Positions 27,429-36,233 are shown, counted from the stretch's first letter. The stretch is 64,000 nt of DNA from an uncultured Prevotellaceae bacterium (GCA_900316585.1 ONDM01000004.1:124001-188000), one strand, 5' to 3'. Translations and numbers: made by a program. The notes: generated by a model not told the origin, from the letters alone.

Positions 27429-28733
27429 TTATTGTTTCTGTTTCTCAGAAAGGATTACAAATGGTTGACGTTTGATGCGTTCTAGCTGTAACTCTTCTGA
27501 GTCTCTCATGATATAAAGTTTGTCACTTGGACGGATCTTGTCTGGAACTTTAAAGGACACATGAGTTCCTTTTTTTACTGTTTTCACAGGTTTTAGATCT
27601 ACACGAGCTTCCTCCAGTGTAAGGTACATGGCTCCAGTAGTAGGACCAGTAATGAGTAATTTATCCCCGACTTTGATTTCTGCTGCTTCAATTAGGAATT
27701 CTGCAACCCCTAATTTAGAAAAATACTTGATGCCTTTGCCTGCATAGACTTTCTTCTCGGTTGCTTCACTGCCGTATCTTTCACTCCATTCACCTAAGGT
27801 CTGACCTAGGTAATATCCATCCCAGAAGCCTCTGTTGAATACAGTCTTGAGTCGGTCATCCCATGATTTACTAATTTCTTCATTCCACCTTCCGTCCAAT
27901 ACTGCCTGAATGGCTTCGTTATAGCATTGTACCACAGTGTGGACATATTCTGGACCACGGGCTCTTCCTTCTATCTTGAAGACACGTACACCGGCCTCCA
28001 TCATTTTATCCATGAAACCAATAGTTTTCAAGTCTTTTGGTGACATGATATATTTGTTGTCGACCTCTAATTCCAAATCGCTTTCTTTGTCTTTTACGAT
28101 ATAGCTTCTCCGGCAGAGTTGCATGCATTCCCCACGATTGGCACTTCTGCCCAAATTGTTCAGGCTTAAATAGCACTTACCACTTACTGCCATGCAAAGA
28201 GCACCATGGCAGAACATTTCAATGCGGATTAATTCTCCCTTGGGGCCTTTTATTTGTTCTTCCTGAATGCCTCGGTAAATCTCTGCTACTTGGTCTAGGT
28301 TCAGTTCACGGGCTAAAACCACAACATCGGCAAATTGAGCATAAAATTTCAATGCTTCTAAGTTGGAAATGTTGAGCTGAGTAGACAAATGAACCTCTTG
28401 TCCTATTTTGTTGCAGTAGGTCATGACAGCTACGTCACTAGCTATGACAGCAGAGATATTTGCTTTTTTTGCTGCATCAATGATTGTGTGCATTAGTTCA
28501 ATATCCTCACCGTAAATGATGGTATTGACCGTAAGGTAGCTTTTTACTCCATGTTCGGAACATGTCGCTGCCATCTCTTTTAAATCATTGATTGTGAAGG
28601 TGCTGGCAGAGTGAGCACGCATGTTCAGATTCTCTATGCCAAAATATATGGAATTAGCACCTGAATTAAGGGCAGCCGCAAAAGATTCGCGGGAACCAAC
28701 AGGAGCCATAATTTCAAAATCTTCTCTTTTCAT
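27429..28733 (-). CDS. U32-family protein, probable tRNA or rRNA hydroxylation factor (TrhP/RlhA type)
   Basis: 434-residue member of the family once called peptidase U32. The N-terminal TIM-barrel segment starts with EIMAPVGSRESFAAALNSGA. A cysteine-rich block CHGALCMAVSGKC (near residue 168) with CMQLCRR further on supplies the iron-sulfur ligands of this family. E. coli relatives TrhP (tRNA U34 hydroxylation) and RlhA (23S rRNA C2501 hydroxylation) use prephenate; which role applies here is not decidable by eye. It is the first gene of a long same-strand run, 22 bases before the methyltransferase. Confidence 0.85.
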   Translation of the reverse strand: MKREDFEIMAPVGSRESFAAALNSGANSIYFGIENLNMRAHSASTFTINDLKEMAATCSEHGVKSYLTVNTIIYGEDIELMHTIIDAAKKANISAVIASDVAVMTYCNKIGQEVHLSTQLNISNLEALKFYAQFADVVVLARELNLDQVAEIYRGIQEEQIKGPKGELIRIEMFCHGALCMAVSGKCYLSLNNLGRSANRGECMQLCRRSYIVKDKESDLELEVDNKYIMSPKDLKTIGFMDKMMEAGVRVFKIEGRARGPEYVHTVVQCYNEAIQAVLDGRWNEEISKSWDDRLKTVFNRGFWDGYYLGQTLGEWSERYGSEATEKKVYAGKGIKYFSKLGVAEFLIEAAEIKVGDKLLITGPTTGAMYLTLEEARVDLKPVKTVKKGTHVSFKVPDKIRPSDKLYIMRDSEELQLERIKRQPFVILSEKQKQ

Positions 28734-28896
28734 TTACTTCGATTGAATTCATGATTTGCCAAGCAGTTGAGCGTCGACATTGAATATGTCATTTTTTCGC
28801 ATGTAAGTGTATGCTAAAATGGATTGGCCAATGACAGATTTTGCTGTTAGGGAATCCTTTATTGCAAGCGACTTCCGAACTCTTGGAATTCGGATG

Positions 28897-28904
28897 CAAA
28901 GGTA
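28897..28904 (-). promoter_or_regulatory. -7 element for the U32-rlmL-DPP run
   Basis: Minus-strand TACCTTTG, exact TAnnTTTG, 164 bases before the U32 start codon. Confidence 0.55.
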
Positions 28905-29130
28905 CAATAAAAATGGCAAATAACTTTGGCTTAAAGCCACAAAATCACTGCTATTGCGTGAAAAGAAAGCCTTGATTTCAAGTTCAAGAGAATATTGACC
29001 TCTATTATACTCTTTTTGTCTTGTTTTTTCTTTATTGGTAAGCAACTGGAATTATATGGTAAATATTACCTTAATCCTTGAAAAACAAATCAAACGGATT
29101 ACAGTTTTTGTTGTGTTATAAATGAAAGAA

Positions 29131-29149
29131 GGGAGCTCTTAAAGCTCCC
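29131..29149 (-). terminator. Intrinsic terminator after the MBL-fold gene
   Basis: GGGAGCT (29131-29137) and AGCTCCC (29143-29149) form a 7-bp GC-rich stem with a 5-base loop. On the minus strand it is followed by a T-rich stretch, 33 bases after the stop codon. Confidence 0.65.
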
Positions 29150-29181
29150 CTCTATTGCAATTTTCCTTGATTCCATCAGAA

Positions 29182-30081
29182 TTATCTTACCCCTTCATCG
29201 TTATAATTCAGGCGGACTCCACGCTCTGACAGAACATTCTTAAGCATGCCACCTTCTTGTGGTTGTCCTTTTTTTGTTCCAGCGCGTAATTCAAGACAAA
29301 GTTCACCAATATCTTTCACACGCTGAGGAGTTTCCAGATTAGATCCCATGTAGTGACCAGGGTACATGTATTTGATGCCGTATTTTTCCATAAAATAGGA
29401 CATTTTCTCGCAAGTTGTAATTTGAGTGGTTAGATTTGTTGTGATAAGCAGATTACCAGAGCCAAATGCATCACCACTGAATCCATAATGTTTGTCTCTG
29501 TCTAAAAAGGTTACGGAACCAGGAGTATGACCTGGTGTGAAAATGCTTTCAATTTTGCGTCCACCCAAATCGAATACTTGCCCGTCGGTAAGGTATTTCT
29601 TCTCTCCTGGGTATCCCTTCATGAACATTGGAGTGTTGACTTCATCTGCAGCATTAATCCAAATACTTTCCCAGTCATTGATAGCATCACCAGTATGGTC
29701 AGGATGAACGTGGGTCGCAATTAAAGTCACAGGCTTGGATGTTATACCTTCTACAATTTTACGAAGCCCTGGAATATGGGTTCCAGCATCAATAAGGATA
29801 GATTCTTTTTCACCCTCAATTAAGTAAATAGATTCGTTTGCCATAAGATGTCCGTTTCCCTCCCAAGTATGCTCATCAATTTGGCGGATAATAACATCTG
29901 GTCCTTCATAAACTACCTTTTCTTTGTAATTAGGCTTGAACTGGGTTATATTCCAATCCATAGCTTCAATTTCATTTTCGGTAATACCTGGCTTTGGAAG
30001 AACAATGCCAAGCATCTTGTCAGGAACCATTAGTGCAATGCCTGCAAGTCCTAAATCCTTCAGAAATGTACGTCTTTTCAT
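29182..30081 (-). CDS. MBL-fold metallo-hydrolase with Tat-type N-terminus
   Basis: Predicted exported zinc hydrolase, 299 residues from ATG 30081. I reject the upstream TTG at 30108, which lies in the promoter. The N-terminus MKRRTFLKDLGLAGIALM carries a twin-arginine motif followed by a hydrophobic stretch. The metallo-beta-lactamase signature HVHPDHTGD is near residue 122, with GHTPGS near residue 180 and a late GHYMGS histidine. The fold includes lactamases, glyoxalases and esterases; the substrate cannot be inferred. It is monocistronic and divergent from the phosphodiester glycosidase gene. Confidence 0.85.
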   Translation of the reverse strand: MKRRTFLKDLGLAGIALMVPDKMLGIVLPKPGITENEIEAMDWNITQFKPNYKEKVVYEGPDVIIRQIDEHTWEGNGHLMANESIYLIEGEKESILIDAGTHIPGLRKIVEGITSKPVTLIATHVHPDHTGDAINDWESIWINAADEVNTPMFMKGYPGEKKYLTDGQVFDLGGRKIESIFTPGHTPGSVTFLDRDKHYGFSGDAFGSGNLLITTNLTTQITTCEKMSYFMEKYGIKYMYPGHYMGSNLETPQRVKDIGELCLELRAGTKKGQPQEGGMLKNVLSERGVRLNYNDEGVR

Positions 30082-30105
30082 TATAGTTTGTTTAAGTATT
30101 TGTTG

Positions 30106-30113
30106 CAAAAATA
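30106..30113 (-). promoter_or_regulatory. -7 element for the MBL-fold gene
   Basis: Minus-strand TATTTTTG matches TAnnTTTG, 25 bases before ATG 30081. Confidence 0.5.
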
Positions 30114-30190
30114 TATAAATATATTTGTAAGAACAATATTTAGTAAAGGGATTTAGTAAACATTGTAGTTCGTAATTTGCAGAAAATTAC

Positions 30191-30198
30191 TATCTTTG
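30191..30198 (+). promoter_or_regulatory. -7 element for the phosphodiester glycosidase gene
   Basis: TATCTTTG, exact TAnnTTTG, 21 bases before ATG 30219. It shows that the in-frame TTG at 30177 is upstream of the transcript. Confidence 0.6.
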
Positions 30199-30218
30199 CG
30201 TTCAAACTTAGTAATATT

Positions 30219-31052
30219 ATGAAACGATTTTTCTCATGTCTTGTAACCCTTTTTGCCACATCTTTTTTATGGGCTCAGTCTGGAATATCCAATTTGGATT
30301 CTCTTTGGATAGCTCGAGCCGATTGGCATGAGGTTAAATTAGATAAAGGTTTGGTCTATCGTCATGCTTCTTTTAAAGACTTATATGGCGGTCCTCAGCA
30401 AGTTTATGTTTTTCAGATAAACCCTAAGAGACATCCTTTGCAAGTCTTGGTCCATGAAGGAAGAGAGCTGGTTTCAGAAAAAGCAGCGGCTGGTGGTGCT
30501 GTTGCTGCTATAAATGGAACGTATTTTGATATGGGAAAGACTGCTCGTTCTGTGTGTTATACAGCAGTAGAGGGTAAAGTAACAGATTACACAAAGAATG
30601 ATTTAGGATTACTATCTAATGGAGCAGTGTTTATTCAGAAGAAAAAAGTGCAGATTGTTCCTTGGGAAGTTCAGGAGGAAAAGCAGTATTATGCAGGAAA
30701 GAAAGATATCATGGTTTCAGGTCCACTCATGCTGGTAAATGGAAAGGAAGTGGATTTTGGTAGTAATCCTGGTTCACACATCCCCACACCTAATCCTAGA
30801 AGCGGAATAGTAGTGAAAGACAAGAAAACTATTTTTCTTATTGTTGTCGATGGACGACAGCCTGGAAGGGCAAGTGGTGTGACAATTCCACAATTTGCTC
30901 ATTTGTCTCGTATTTTGGGGGGCAGGGAAGCCTTAAATCTGGATGGTGGAGGCTCTAGTTCGCTATGGTCTGTTTTTTTGGAAAGAGGAGTTGCTAACAA
31001 ACCAAGTGATGGCAGAGAGCGTACGGTTTCTAATTCAATTTTAGTTAAATAA
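30219..31052 (+). CDS. Exported phosphodiester glycosidase family protein (NAGPA-like)
   Basis: 277-residue protein with a signal peptide (residues 1-20, ending WAQ). Family motifs are present: AAINGTYFDMG near residue 91, a central PNPRSGIVV, GRQPGRASGVTIPQFA near residue 213 and LNLDGGGSSSLW near residue 243, which resembles the active-site region of the human GlcNAc-1-phosphodiester alpha-N-acetylglucosaminidase (NAGPA) family. Relatives cleave phosphodiester-linked sugars, as in teichoic or capsular polymers; the substrate here is unknown. The anSME-like gene follows 82 bases later. Confidence 0.85.
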   Translation: MKRFFSCLVTLFATSFLWAQSGISNLDSLWIARADWHEVKLDKGLVYRHASFKDLYGGPQQVYVFQINPKRHPLQVLVHEGRELVSEKAAAGGAVAAINGTYFDMGKTARSVCYTAVEGKVTDYTKNDLGLLSNGAVFIQKKKVQIVPWEVQEEKQYYAGKKDIMVSGPLMLVNGKEVDFGSNPGSHIPTPNPRSGIVVKDKKTIFLIVVDGRQPGRASGVTIPQFAHLSRILGGREALNLDGGGSSSLWSVFLERGVANKPSDGRERTVSNSILVK

Positions 31053-31134
31053 ATATTTGTATTCTCTTGAGGTAATGCATGAATGTTTGGCAATAGGAGT
31101 AAGACCTATTTGTTAACTTGTTGATATTTTGAAT

Positions 31135-32346
31135 ATGGCAATCATTTCTCCATTTAGTAAACCGATGTATATCATGCTCAAGCCAGCAGGTTCGCTTTGC
31201 AACTTGAGATGTAAGTACTGTTACTATTTGGAGAAAAGCCAACTTTATCAGCAGGATAAGAATCATGTCATTACAGATGCTTTACTCGAAAAATTCATTA
31301 AGGATTACATAGAGGCTCAGGTTTCTCCCGAGGTTCTGTTCACTTGGCATGGTGGTGAGACACTGATGCGTCCTATTGCATTCTATGAGAAAGCTTTGGA
31401 ATTGCAGAAGTTTTATGGAAGAGGCAGACACATAGAGAATTGCATACAGACTAATGGCACCTTAATTACCGAAGAATGGTGTAAATTTTTTAAGAAAAAT
31501 GCGTTTTTAGTTGGAGTTTCCATCGATGGTCCTCAGGAATTTCATGATGAATATAGGAAGACAGCGGGTGGAGGTCCTTCATTCCAGAAGGTAATGAAAG
31601 GCATCAGACTGCTCAATAAACACGGAGTAGAATGGAATGCATTGGCAGTTGTCAATGATTTCAATGTGGATTATCCGTTGGATTTCTATCATTTCTTTAA
31701 GGAAATTGGTTGCCATTATATTCAGTTCACTCCTATAGTGGAGAGGATTGTGACTCGGAGCGATGGGTTAACTTTAGCACCAGGTATGACAGAAGGAGGT
31801 GAGATTACCGACTTTTCTGTTACGCCAGAGCAATGGGGTGATTTCCTATGTACTATATTCGATGAATGGGTTCGGAATGATGTAGGTAATTATTATGTTC
31901 AACTTTTCGATGCTACTCTTGCAAATTGGGTCGGGGTTACTCCTGGTATTTGCAGTATGTCTGAAAATTGTGGTCATGCAGGTGTCATGGAGTATAATGG
32001 AGATGTCTATTCATGTGACCACTTTGTCTATCCTGAATATAAATTGGGTAACTTGAAAGAGAAAACTCTATATGAGATGATGAATTCAGCTAAACAGATG
32101 GAGTTTGCCAAAAATAAGAAACAGCGTTTGCCACAGCAGTGCAAGGAGTGTAAGTTCCTGTTTGCCTGTCATGGTGAATGTCCTAAGAACCGTTTCCTTC
32201 GTGACCGTTATGGAATACCGGGCTTAAATTATCTTTGTAAGGGGTATTATAAATTCTTTGAACATGTAGCTCCTTACATGGATTTCATGAAGAAGGAATA
32301 TGAAGCTCAACGTCCCCCTTCAAATGTAATGAAACATAGATTTTAA
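31135..32346 (+). CDS. Anaerobic sulfatase-maturase-like radical SAM/SPASM enzyme
   Basis: Radical SAM protein, 403 residues from ATG 31135. The SAM cluster motif is CNLRCKYC (Cys22, Cys26, Cys29). Further cysteines, including CSMSENCGHAG and CKECKFLFACHGEC, form the two extra iron-sulfur sites of the SPASM region. This is the architecture of anSME, which turns an active-site Cys or Ser of sulfatases into formylglycine. No sulfatase gene is in the window, so the targets must be elsewhere. The TTG two codons upstream is a less likely start. Confidence 0.88.
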   Translation: MAIISPFSKPMYIMLKPAGSLCNLRCKYCYYLEKSQLYQQDKNHVITDALLEKFIKDYIEAQVSPEVLFTWHGGETLMRPIAFYEKALELQKFYGRGRHIENCIQTNGTLITEEWCKFFKKNAFLVGVSIDGPQEFHDEYRKTAGGGPSFQKVMKGIRLLNKHGVEWNALAVVNDFNVDYPLDFYHFFKEIGCHYIQFTPIVERIVTRSDGLTLAPGMTEGGEITDFSVTPEQWGDFLCTIFDEWVRNDVGNYYVQLFDATLANWVGVTPGICSMSENCGHAGVMEYNGDVYSCDHFVYPEYKLGNLKEKTLYEMMNSAKQMEFAKNKKQRLPQQCKECKFLFACHGECPKNRFLRDRYGIPGLNYLCKGYYKFFEHVAPYMDFMKKEYEAQRPPSNVMKHRF

Positions 32347-32403
32347 ATTAAATTTCTATAAAACAATAAAAACATCGTTTTTGATGATAATAGTATTGTC
32401 TGA

Positions 32404-32496
32404 ACGAACATCCTTGCAAATCTATTGCGTATAGGTGAATTTACTGCAGAAATACAGAAAATTCTCGATGAATACAGGGAAAATATTGATGAATAG
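32404..32496 (+). pseudogene. Possible 3' remnant of an unidentified gene
   Basis: A 30-codon open stretch bounded by stops reads as a natural-looking helical C-terminus (LLRIGEFTAEIQKILDEY is part of it) with no start codon and no upstream coding sequence. It could be what remains of a deleted gene between the anSME-like gene and the copper module, or chance. I cannot name the family. Confidence 0.2.
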
Positions 32497-32506
32497 TAAT
32501 GTAGAG

Positions 32507-34423
32507 TTATTTAAATTTTAATCTCAAACTGTTCAGGATAACACTTACACTGGAGCATGCCATCAAGGCACTGGCCCACATAGGTGTGAGTTGAAAGTCT
32601 ATCCCAAAGATATGCAGTACTCCAGCTGCCAAGGGAATGCAAACTATGTTGTATATAAATGCCCAGAATAGGTTTTGGTGTATCATACTTACAGTGCTTC
32701 GACTTAACTTGATAGCCTCGGGGATTCGGGTAAGGTCATCACCCATAAGAGTCATTTGTGCTACATCCATCGCTACATCTGTACCTTTGCCTATGGCTAT
32801 GCTGACATCAGCTAGTGCCAAGGCTTGAGTATCATTGATTCCATCGCCTACCATCGCTACTTTATGACCTTCACTTTGGAGTTTTTTTACTAAATTCTCT
32901 TTGTCTGCAGGAAGCACTTTGCTTTGGTAGTGTTTAATGCCAGCCTTTTCAGCCCAGTATTTTGCAGCTTCTTCTTTGTCACCACTCATCATGTAGACCT
33001 CTACATCGCTTTCTTGCAGTTCTTTCATGGCTTCTTGAGCCTTTGGTTTAAGGGTTTCCCGTTGTTCCAAAGGAAGATTGTCGGCTTTAGTGAAGTCGAT
33101 GTTCTGGTTAGGTATAGTCAGTGTACCAGTCTTGTCAATCACTAGGGTATCGATGTTACGAATGTTCTCCAAAGCCGCAGCGTCTTTTATCAGAATATTG
33201 TTTTCTGCTGCTTTTCCTATGCCTACCATTAGGGCTGTTGGTGTAGCTAGTCCCATGGCACAAGGGCAGGCTACCACTAGTACGGCAACAGCCGAAATAA
33301 TAGCTTGAGGAAGCATGGCATTTCCACCAATGGCCCACCATACAAGGAATGTGAGAAGTGCTATGGCACCTACTACAGGTACAAAAATACGTGCCATTTT
33401 ATCAACAACCCGCTGAACCGGAGCCTTGGAACCCTGTGCTTCCTGTACCATGCGGATGATATGTGCCAAGGCTGTATTTTCTCCGATTTCTCTGGCACGG
33501 AATCTCAGTTTCCCTTGTTGGATCACGGTTCCAGCCAGCACTTTTCCACCTTTTTGCTTCAGTGCAGGGGTGGGTTCACCACTAATCATGGATTCATCCA
33601 CATAGGCACCATCTTCTAGCATGAAACTGTTTGCCCAGGCTACAACTCCATCTACAGGGATTTTCTCGCCAGCTCTTACTTCTAGCATGTCTCCTACTTG
33701 TATGGTGCTGATTGGCACTTCCTCCACTTGACTGCCTTTCACGATGTGTGCAGTCTTGGGAGCCAGTCCCATGAGTTTTCTGATGCTTTGTGCAGTGCCG
33801 TTTTTGGCTTTTTCTTCAAGCAGACGACCGGTAAGTACGAAGGTGATGATCATGGCAGGAGCATCATAATATGTATGCCATTCCATGCCTTTGGAATTCC
33901 AGATTTGTTCCCCCCAGAAAGTGTTGAATACACTGAATAGGAAGGTTATCCCCGTACTGAGTGCCACTAAAGTGTCCATATTGCTCATTCCATGCAAAGC
34001 TTGTTTCCATGCACTTGTATAGAATTGCCTTCCACAATAAATCATAACCACCAGCACTAGAAGCATCTGGGTTTGCATAGCTATGCTATCGGAACCAATG
34101 TTGATCCATTTCATGCTGATGCCCATGGTCAATGCAGAGAGAATCCATGCCAAGATGGTTTTGCGTGTCAGCAGTGTCATTTCACGACGCTCAATCTCTT
34201 CCACACTCCTGTCTGGCTCAATGACAAGATCAAACCCGATACTACGGATTTCCTCTTTCATCTTTTCCAGTGAAATGATGCTTTCATCGTATTCCACAAG
34301 GGCAGAACGACCAGGCAATGAGACAGAAGCCTCTTTTACACCTTGCAGTTCTTTCAATTTCTTTTCTACATTAGCAGAACAGGCAGAACATGCCATGCCA
34401 ATGACGGGGATTGTTTTTTTCAT
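32507..34423 (-). CDS. Copper-type P1B ATPase with a drastically short nucleotide-binding domain
   Basis: CopA-like heavy-metal efflux ATPase, 638 residues. One N-terminal HMA domain has GMACSAC (Cys12, Cys15). Eight expected membrane segments include the ion-binding ACPCAMG. The actuator motif is SGEP, the phosphorylated Asp is Asp430 in DKTGTLT, and the hinge is MVGDGIND. From Asp430 to the Asp of SGDKEE (Asp482) there are only 52 residues, where ordinary CopA proteins have about 190. The HP motif and glycine-rich ATP site of the N-domain are absent, with no frameshift. Its ATG overlaps the CopZ stop. Confidence 0.88.
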   Translation of the reverse strand: MKKTIPVIGMACSACSANVEKKLKELQGVKEASVSLPGRSALVEYDESIISLEKMKEEIRSIGFDLVIEPDRSVEEIERREMTLLTRKTILAWILSALTMGISMKWINIGSDSIAMQTQMLLVLVVMIYCGRQFYTSAWKQALHGMSNMDTLVALSTGITFLFSVFNTFWGEQIWNSKGMEWHTYYDAPAMIITFVLTGRLLEEKAKNGTAQSIRKLMGLAPKTAHIVKGSQVEEVPISTIQVGDMLEVRAGEKIPVDGVVAWANSFMLEDGAYVDESMISGEPTPALKQKGGKVLAGTVIQQGKLRFRAREIGENTALAHIIRMVQEAQGSKAPVQRVVDKMARIFVPVVGAIALLTFLVWWAIGGNAMLPQAIISAVAVLVVACPCAMGLATPTALMVGIGKAAENNILIKDAAALENIRNIDTLVIDKTGTLTIPNQNIDFTKADNLPLEQRETLKPKAQEAMKELQESDVEVYMMSGDKEEAAKYWAEKAGIKHYQSKVLPADKENLVKKLQSEGHKVAMVGDGINDTQALALADVSIAIGKGTDVAMDVAQMTLMGDDLTRIPEAIKLSRSTVSMIHQNLFWAFIYNIVCIPLAAGVLHIFGIDFQLTPMWASALMACSSVSVILNSLRLKFK

Positions 34424-34632
34424 CAGCCTACAAATTCATAGCCGGCATCTTCTACAGCCTGCTGGAAATCAGCATCAGACAGTTTGCTGGAATCAAAACT
34501 GACCGTTACATTCTTAGCATTCAAGTCAGCCTCTACACTGACTACACCATCAAGTGCCTTTATCGCATTCTCCACTCTGGCCTTACAGTGAATGCAAGCC
34601 ATACCGTTTACCTTGTAAGATTTCGTTTCCAT
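34423..34632 (-). CDS. CopZ-like copper chaperone (HMA domain)
   Basis: 69-residue single heavy-metal-associated domain with the metal-binding GMACIHC (Cys13, Cys16) and the usual beta-alpha-beta-beta-alpha-beta length. It should carry Cu(I) to the HMA domain of the neighbouring ATPase. Its stop overlaps the ATPase start (ATGA), so the pair is translationally coupled. A TAnnTTTG promoter lies 29 bases upstream. Confidence 0.92.
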   Translation of the reverse strand: METKSYKVNGMACIHCKARVENAIKALDGVVSVEADLNAKNVTVSFDSSKLSDADFQQAVEDAGYEFVG

Positions 34633-34660
34633 GTTTTTGTTTGTTTATGATTTGCAGATG

Positions 34661-34668
34661 CAAAGGTA
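34661..34668 (-). promoter_or_regulatory. -7 element for the copZ-copA-like operon
   Basis: Minus-strand TACCTTTG, exact TAnnTTTG, 29 bases before the chaperone start. Confidence 0.6.
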
Positions 34669-34742
34669 CGACAAATTTGCCATAGTTCATTTACAGAATT
34701 ATGGAAACGATTTATGATTTTCTGGGAAGAAGTTTGGTAATG

Positions 34743-35306
34743 TTATCCTATCTCGTCTAGTTTGCGCCGTCCGGATTCCAGTAATTTGAACTGGGAAGGA
34801 GTCATGCCTGTTACCTGCTTAAACTGACTGCTCAAATAGGCCATGCTGGAATAATGCATCTTCAGGGCTATCTGAGTCATGGAGAGTTCGTCGTAGGAAA
34901 TCAGTTCTTTTACTCGTTCTACTTTCTGAAGTACAAAATAACGCTCAATAGTTATGCCTGTCACTTCACTGAACAGTTTGCTTAATTGACTATAATCCTG
35001 ATTCATTTCATTAGCCAAATAAGTGCTAAGCTTGACAATCTTATTGTCATCGTCTTGGTGTATCAGAGTAACAATCAGGTTCTTAATCCTTTCTATTGTT
35101 TTCTGACGCTTGTCATCCAAGAGCTCAAAGCCTAGATTCTTAAGTTCCGAAGCTACTATCTTCTTCTTTTCTTCGGTCAAATCTTCCAGAATCACGGCTT
35201 TGCCTAACTCAATGCTGGCCACCTGTAGACTGTTCTTTCTCAGACAGTTCTCTACAGCTGTGATGCAACGTGGACAAACCATGTTTTTAATTGATAGTTC
35301 AGTCAT
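34743..35306 (-). CDS. HMA-AraC fusion: probable copper-responsive transcription regulator
   Basis: 187 residues. Residues 1-66 have the size and CxxC motif of an HMA domain (MVCPRC, Cys11 and Cys14). Residues about 85-185 are an AraC-type double helix-turn-helix, including LSMTQIALKMHYSSMAYLSS and the closing QFKQVTGMTPSQFK. A metal-binding domain joined to a DNA-binding domain, next to a copper chaperone and copper ATPase, points to a one-protein copper sensor; this function is inference. It reads in the same direction as the operon but is separated by 110 bases containing the operon promoter. Confidence 0.85.
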   Translation of the reverse strand: MTELSIKNMVCPRCITAVENCLRKNSLQVASIELGKAVILEDLTEEKKKIVASELKNLGFELLDDKRQKTIERIKNLIVTLIHQDDDNKIVKLSTYLANEMNQDYSQLSKLFSEVTGITIERYFVLQKVERVKELISYDELSMTQIALKMHYSSMAYLSSQFKQVTGMTPSQFKLLESGRRKLDEIG

Positions 35307-35418
35307 TTCTCTTAATAGTGTTTAGGTTTTCTCTTATATATGAATATAAGATAGAAATAAAAATAAAAGGTTTATTTCTATCTTAAACAGATACTTTCTT
35401 TTTGTTTTCAGTTTTTCC

Positions 35419-35426
35419 TATCTTTG
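35419..35426 (+). promoter_or_regulatory. -7 element for the TauE/SafE gene
   Basis: TATCTTTG, exact TAnnTTTG, 20 bases before the start codon at 35446. Confidence 0.6.
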
Positions 35427-35445
35427 CAGTAGAATTTGGAATGCA

Positions 35446-36174
35446 ATGACCACGACAAGCATTATCATTTTATTGTTGTTTGCTATTGGCGCCAGTTTCG
35501 TTCAGCGTGTAAGTGGATTTGGCTTTGGTATATTTATCATGACGGTCTTGCCCTATCTCATGCCATCGTATGGTGAAAGTACCACACTTTCTGGCTTGTT
35601 GGCAAGTGTAACATCCTTGATTATCGTCATTCGTATGCATAAGTATATTCATTGGCATAGGCTTTTACCTATCCTGATGACGTTTTTGGTAGTGTCTTAC
35701 TTTGCGGTGAAATCAATAGAAATTGTAGGTGATGGCACTCTAAGACGTGTCTTGGGAGTGGTTCTTATTCTGGTTAGTCTTTATTTTTATTTCCTAAGTA
35801 ATAAAATAGAAGTGAAACCTACCTATCCCATTCAGATTGGCATGGGAACTATCTCAGGTGCCATGGGCGGTTTTTTCGGTATGCAAGGTCCACCAGCTGT
35901 TCTTTATTTCCTGGCATCGAACAAGACCAAGGAGGAATATATAGCCAATACACAATGTTATTTTTTACTTGGGAACCTAGCCATGACACTTTATAGGGCT
36001 GATAGTGGCTATCTGACTGCCACTGTAGGAGAGGCATGGTGCTATGGTCTGCTTGGTGTGGTTATAGGTACCTCTTTAGGTACAAGGGTTTTTAATAAAC
36101 TTCCGGTACAGATGCTTCGGAAGGTCATCTATATCTTTATAGGAATAAGTGGTTTGGTGGCTCTGTTGGTTTAA
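35446..36174 (+). CDS. TauE/SafE family sulfite-exporter-like membrane protein
   Basis: 242-residue polytopic protein with about seven or eight membrane segments and the internal duplication of the TauE/SafE family: SGFGFGIFIM near residue 23 and GGFFGMQGPPAVLYF near residue 145. Family members export or import sulfur-containing or small organic anions. Position next to the copper module is suggestive but not proof of a link; it is divergently transcribed from the HMA-AraC gene. A palindromic terminator lies 24 bases after the stop. Confidence 0.85.
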   Translation: MTTTSIIILLLFAIGASFVQRVSGFGFGIFIMTVLPYLMPSYGESTTLSGLLASVTSLIIVIRMHKYIHWHRLLPILMTFLVVSYFAVKSIEIVGDGTLRRVLGVVLILVSLYFYFLSNKIEVKPTYPIQIGMGTISGAMGGFFGMQGPPAVLYFLASNKTKEEYIANTQCYFLLGNLAMTLYRADSGYLTATVGEAWCYGLLGVVIGTSLGTRVFNKLPVQMLRKVIYIFIGISGLVALLV

Positions 36175-36197
36175 TCCTTTACACCTGTCATTTTTTC

Positions 36198-36233
36198 TCT
36201 CCCGAAGGAGAAAAATTTTTCTCCTTCGGGAGA
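36198..36233. terminator. Perfect palindromic terminator after the TauE/SafE gene
   Basis: TCTCCCGAAGGAGAAAAA (36198-36215) is followed directly by its exact complement (36216-36233): an 18-bp stem with A/T runs at its tip. Position just after the stop supports a terminator. Confidence 0.6.

Larger units (their letters stand above)
28734..29181. other. Intergenic region, 448 bases, no gene supported
   Basis: It holds a minus-strand promoter element for the U32 gene near 28900 and a terminator for the metallo-hydrolase gene near 29140. Between 28905 and 29120 I see only AT-rich sequence with no convincing gene, RNA or repeat. The U32 leader would be about 155 bases long. Confidence 0.6.

Noticed and set aside
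28749-29045. Open frame of 98 codons on the minus strand upstream of the U32 gene
   Set aside because: It runs across the U32 promoter element, has no recognisable domain and looks compositionally like random AT-rich sequence.
30082-30108. TTG-initiated extension of the MBL-fold protein
   Set aside because: The TTG is part of the -7 element TATTTTTG, so it would not be transcribed; the Tat motif starts properly at ATG 30081.
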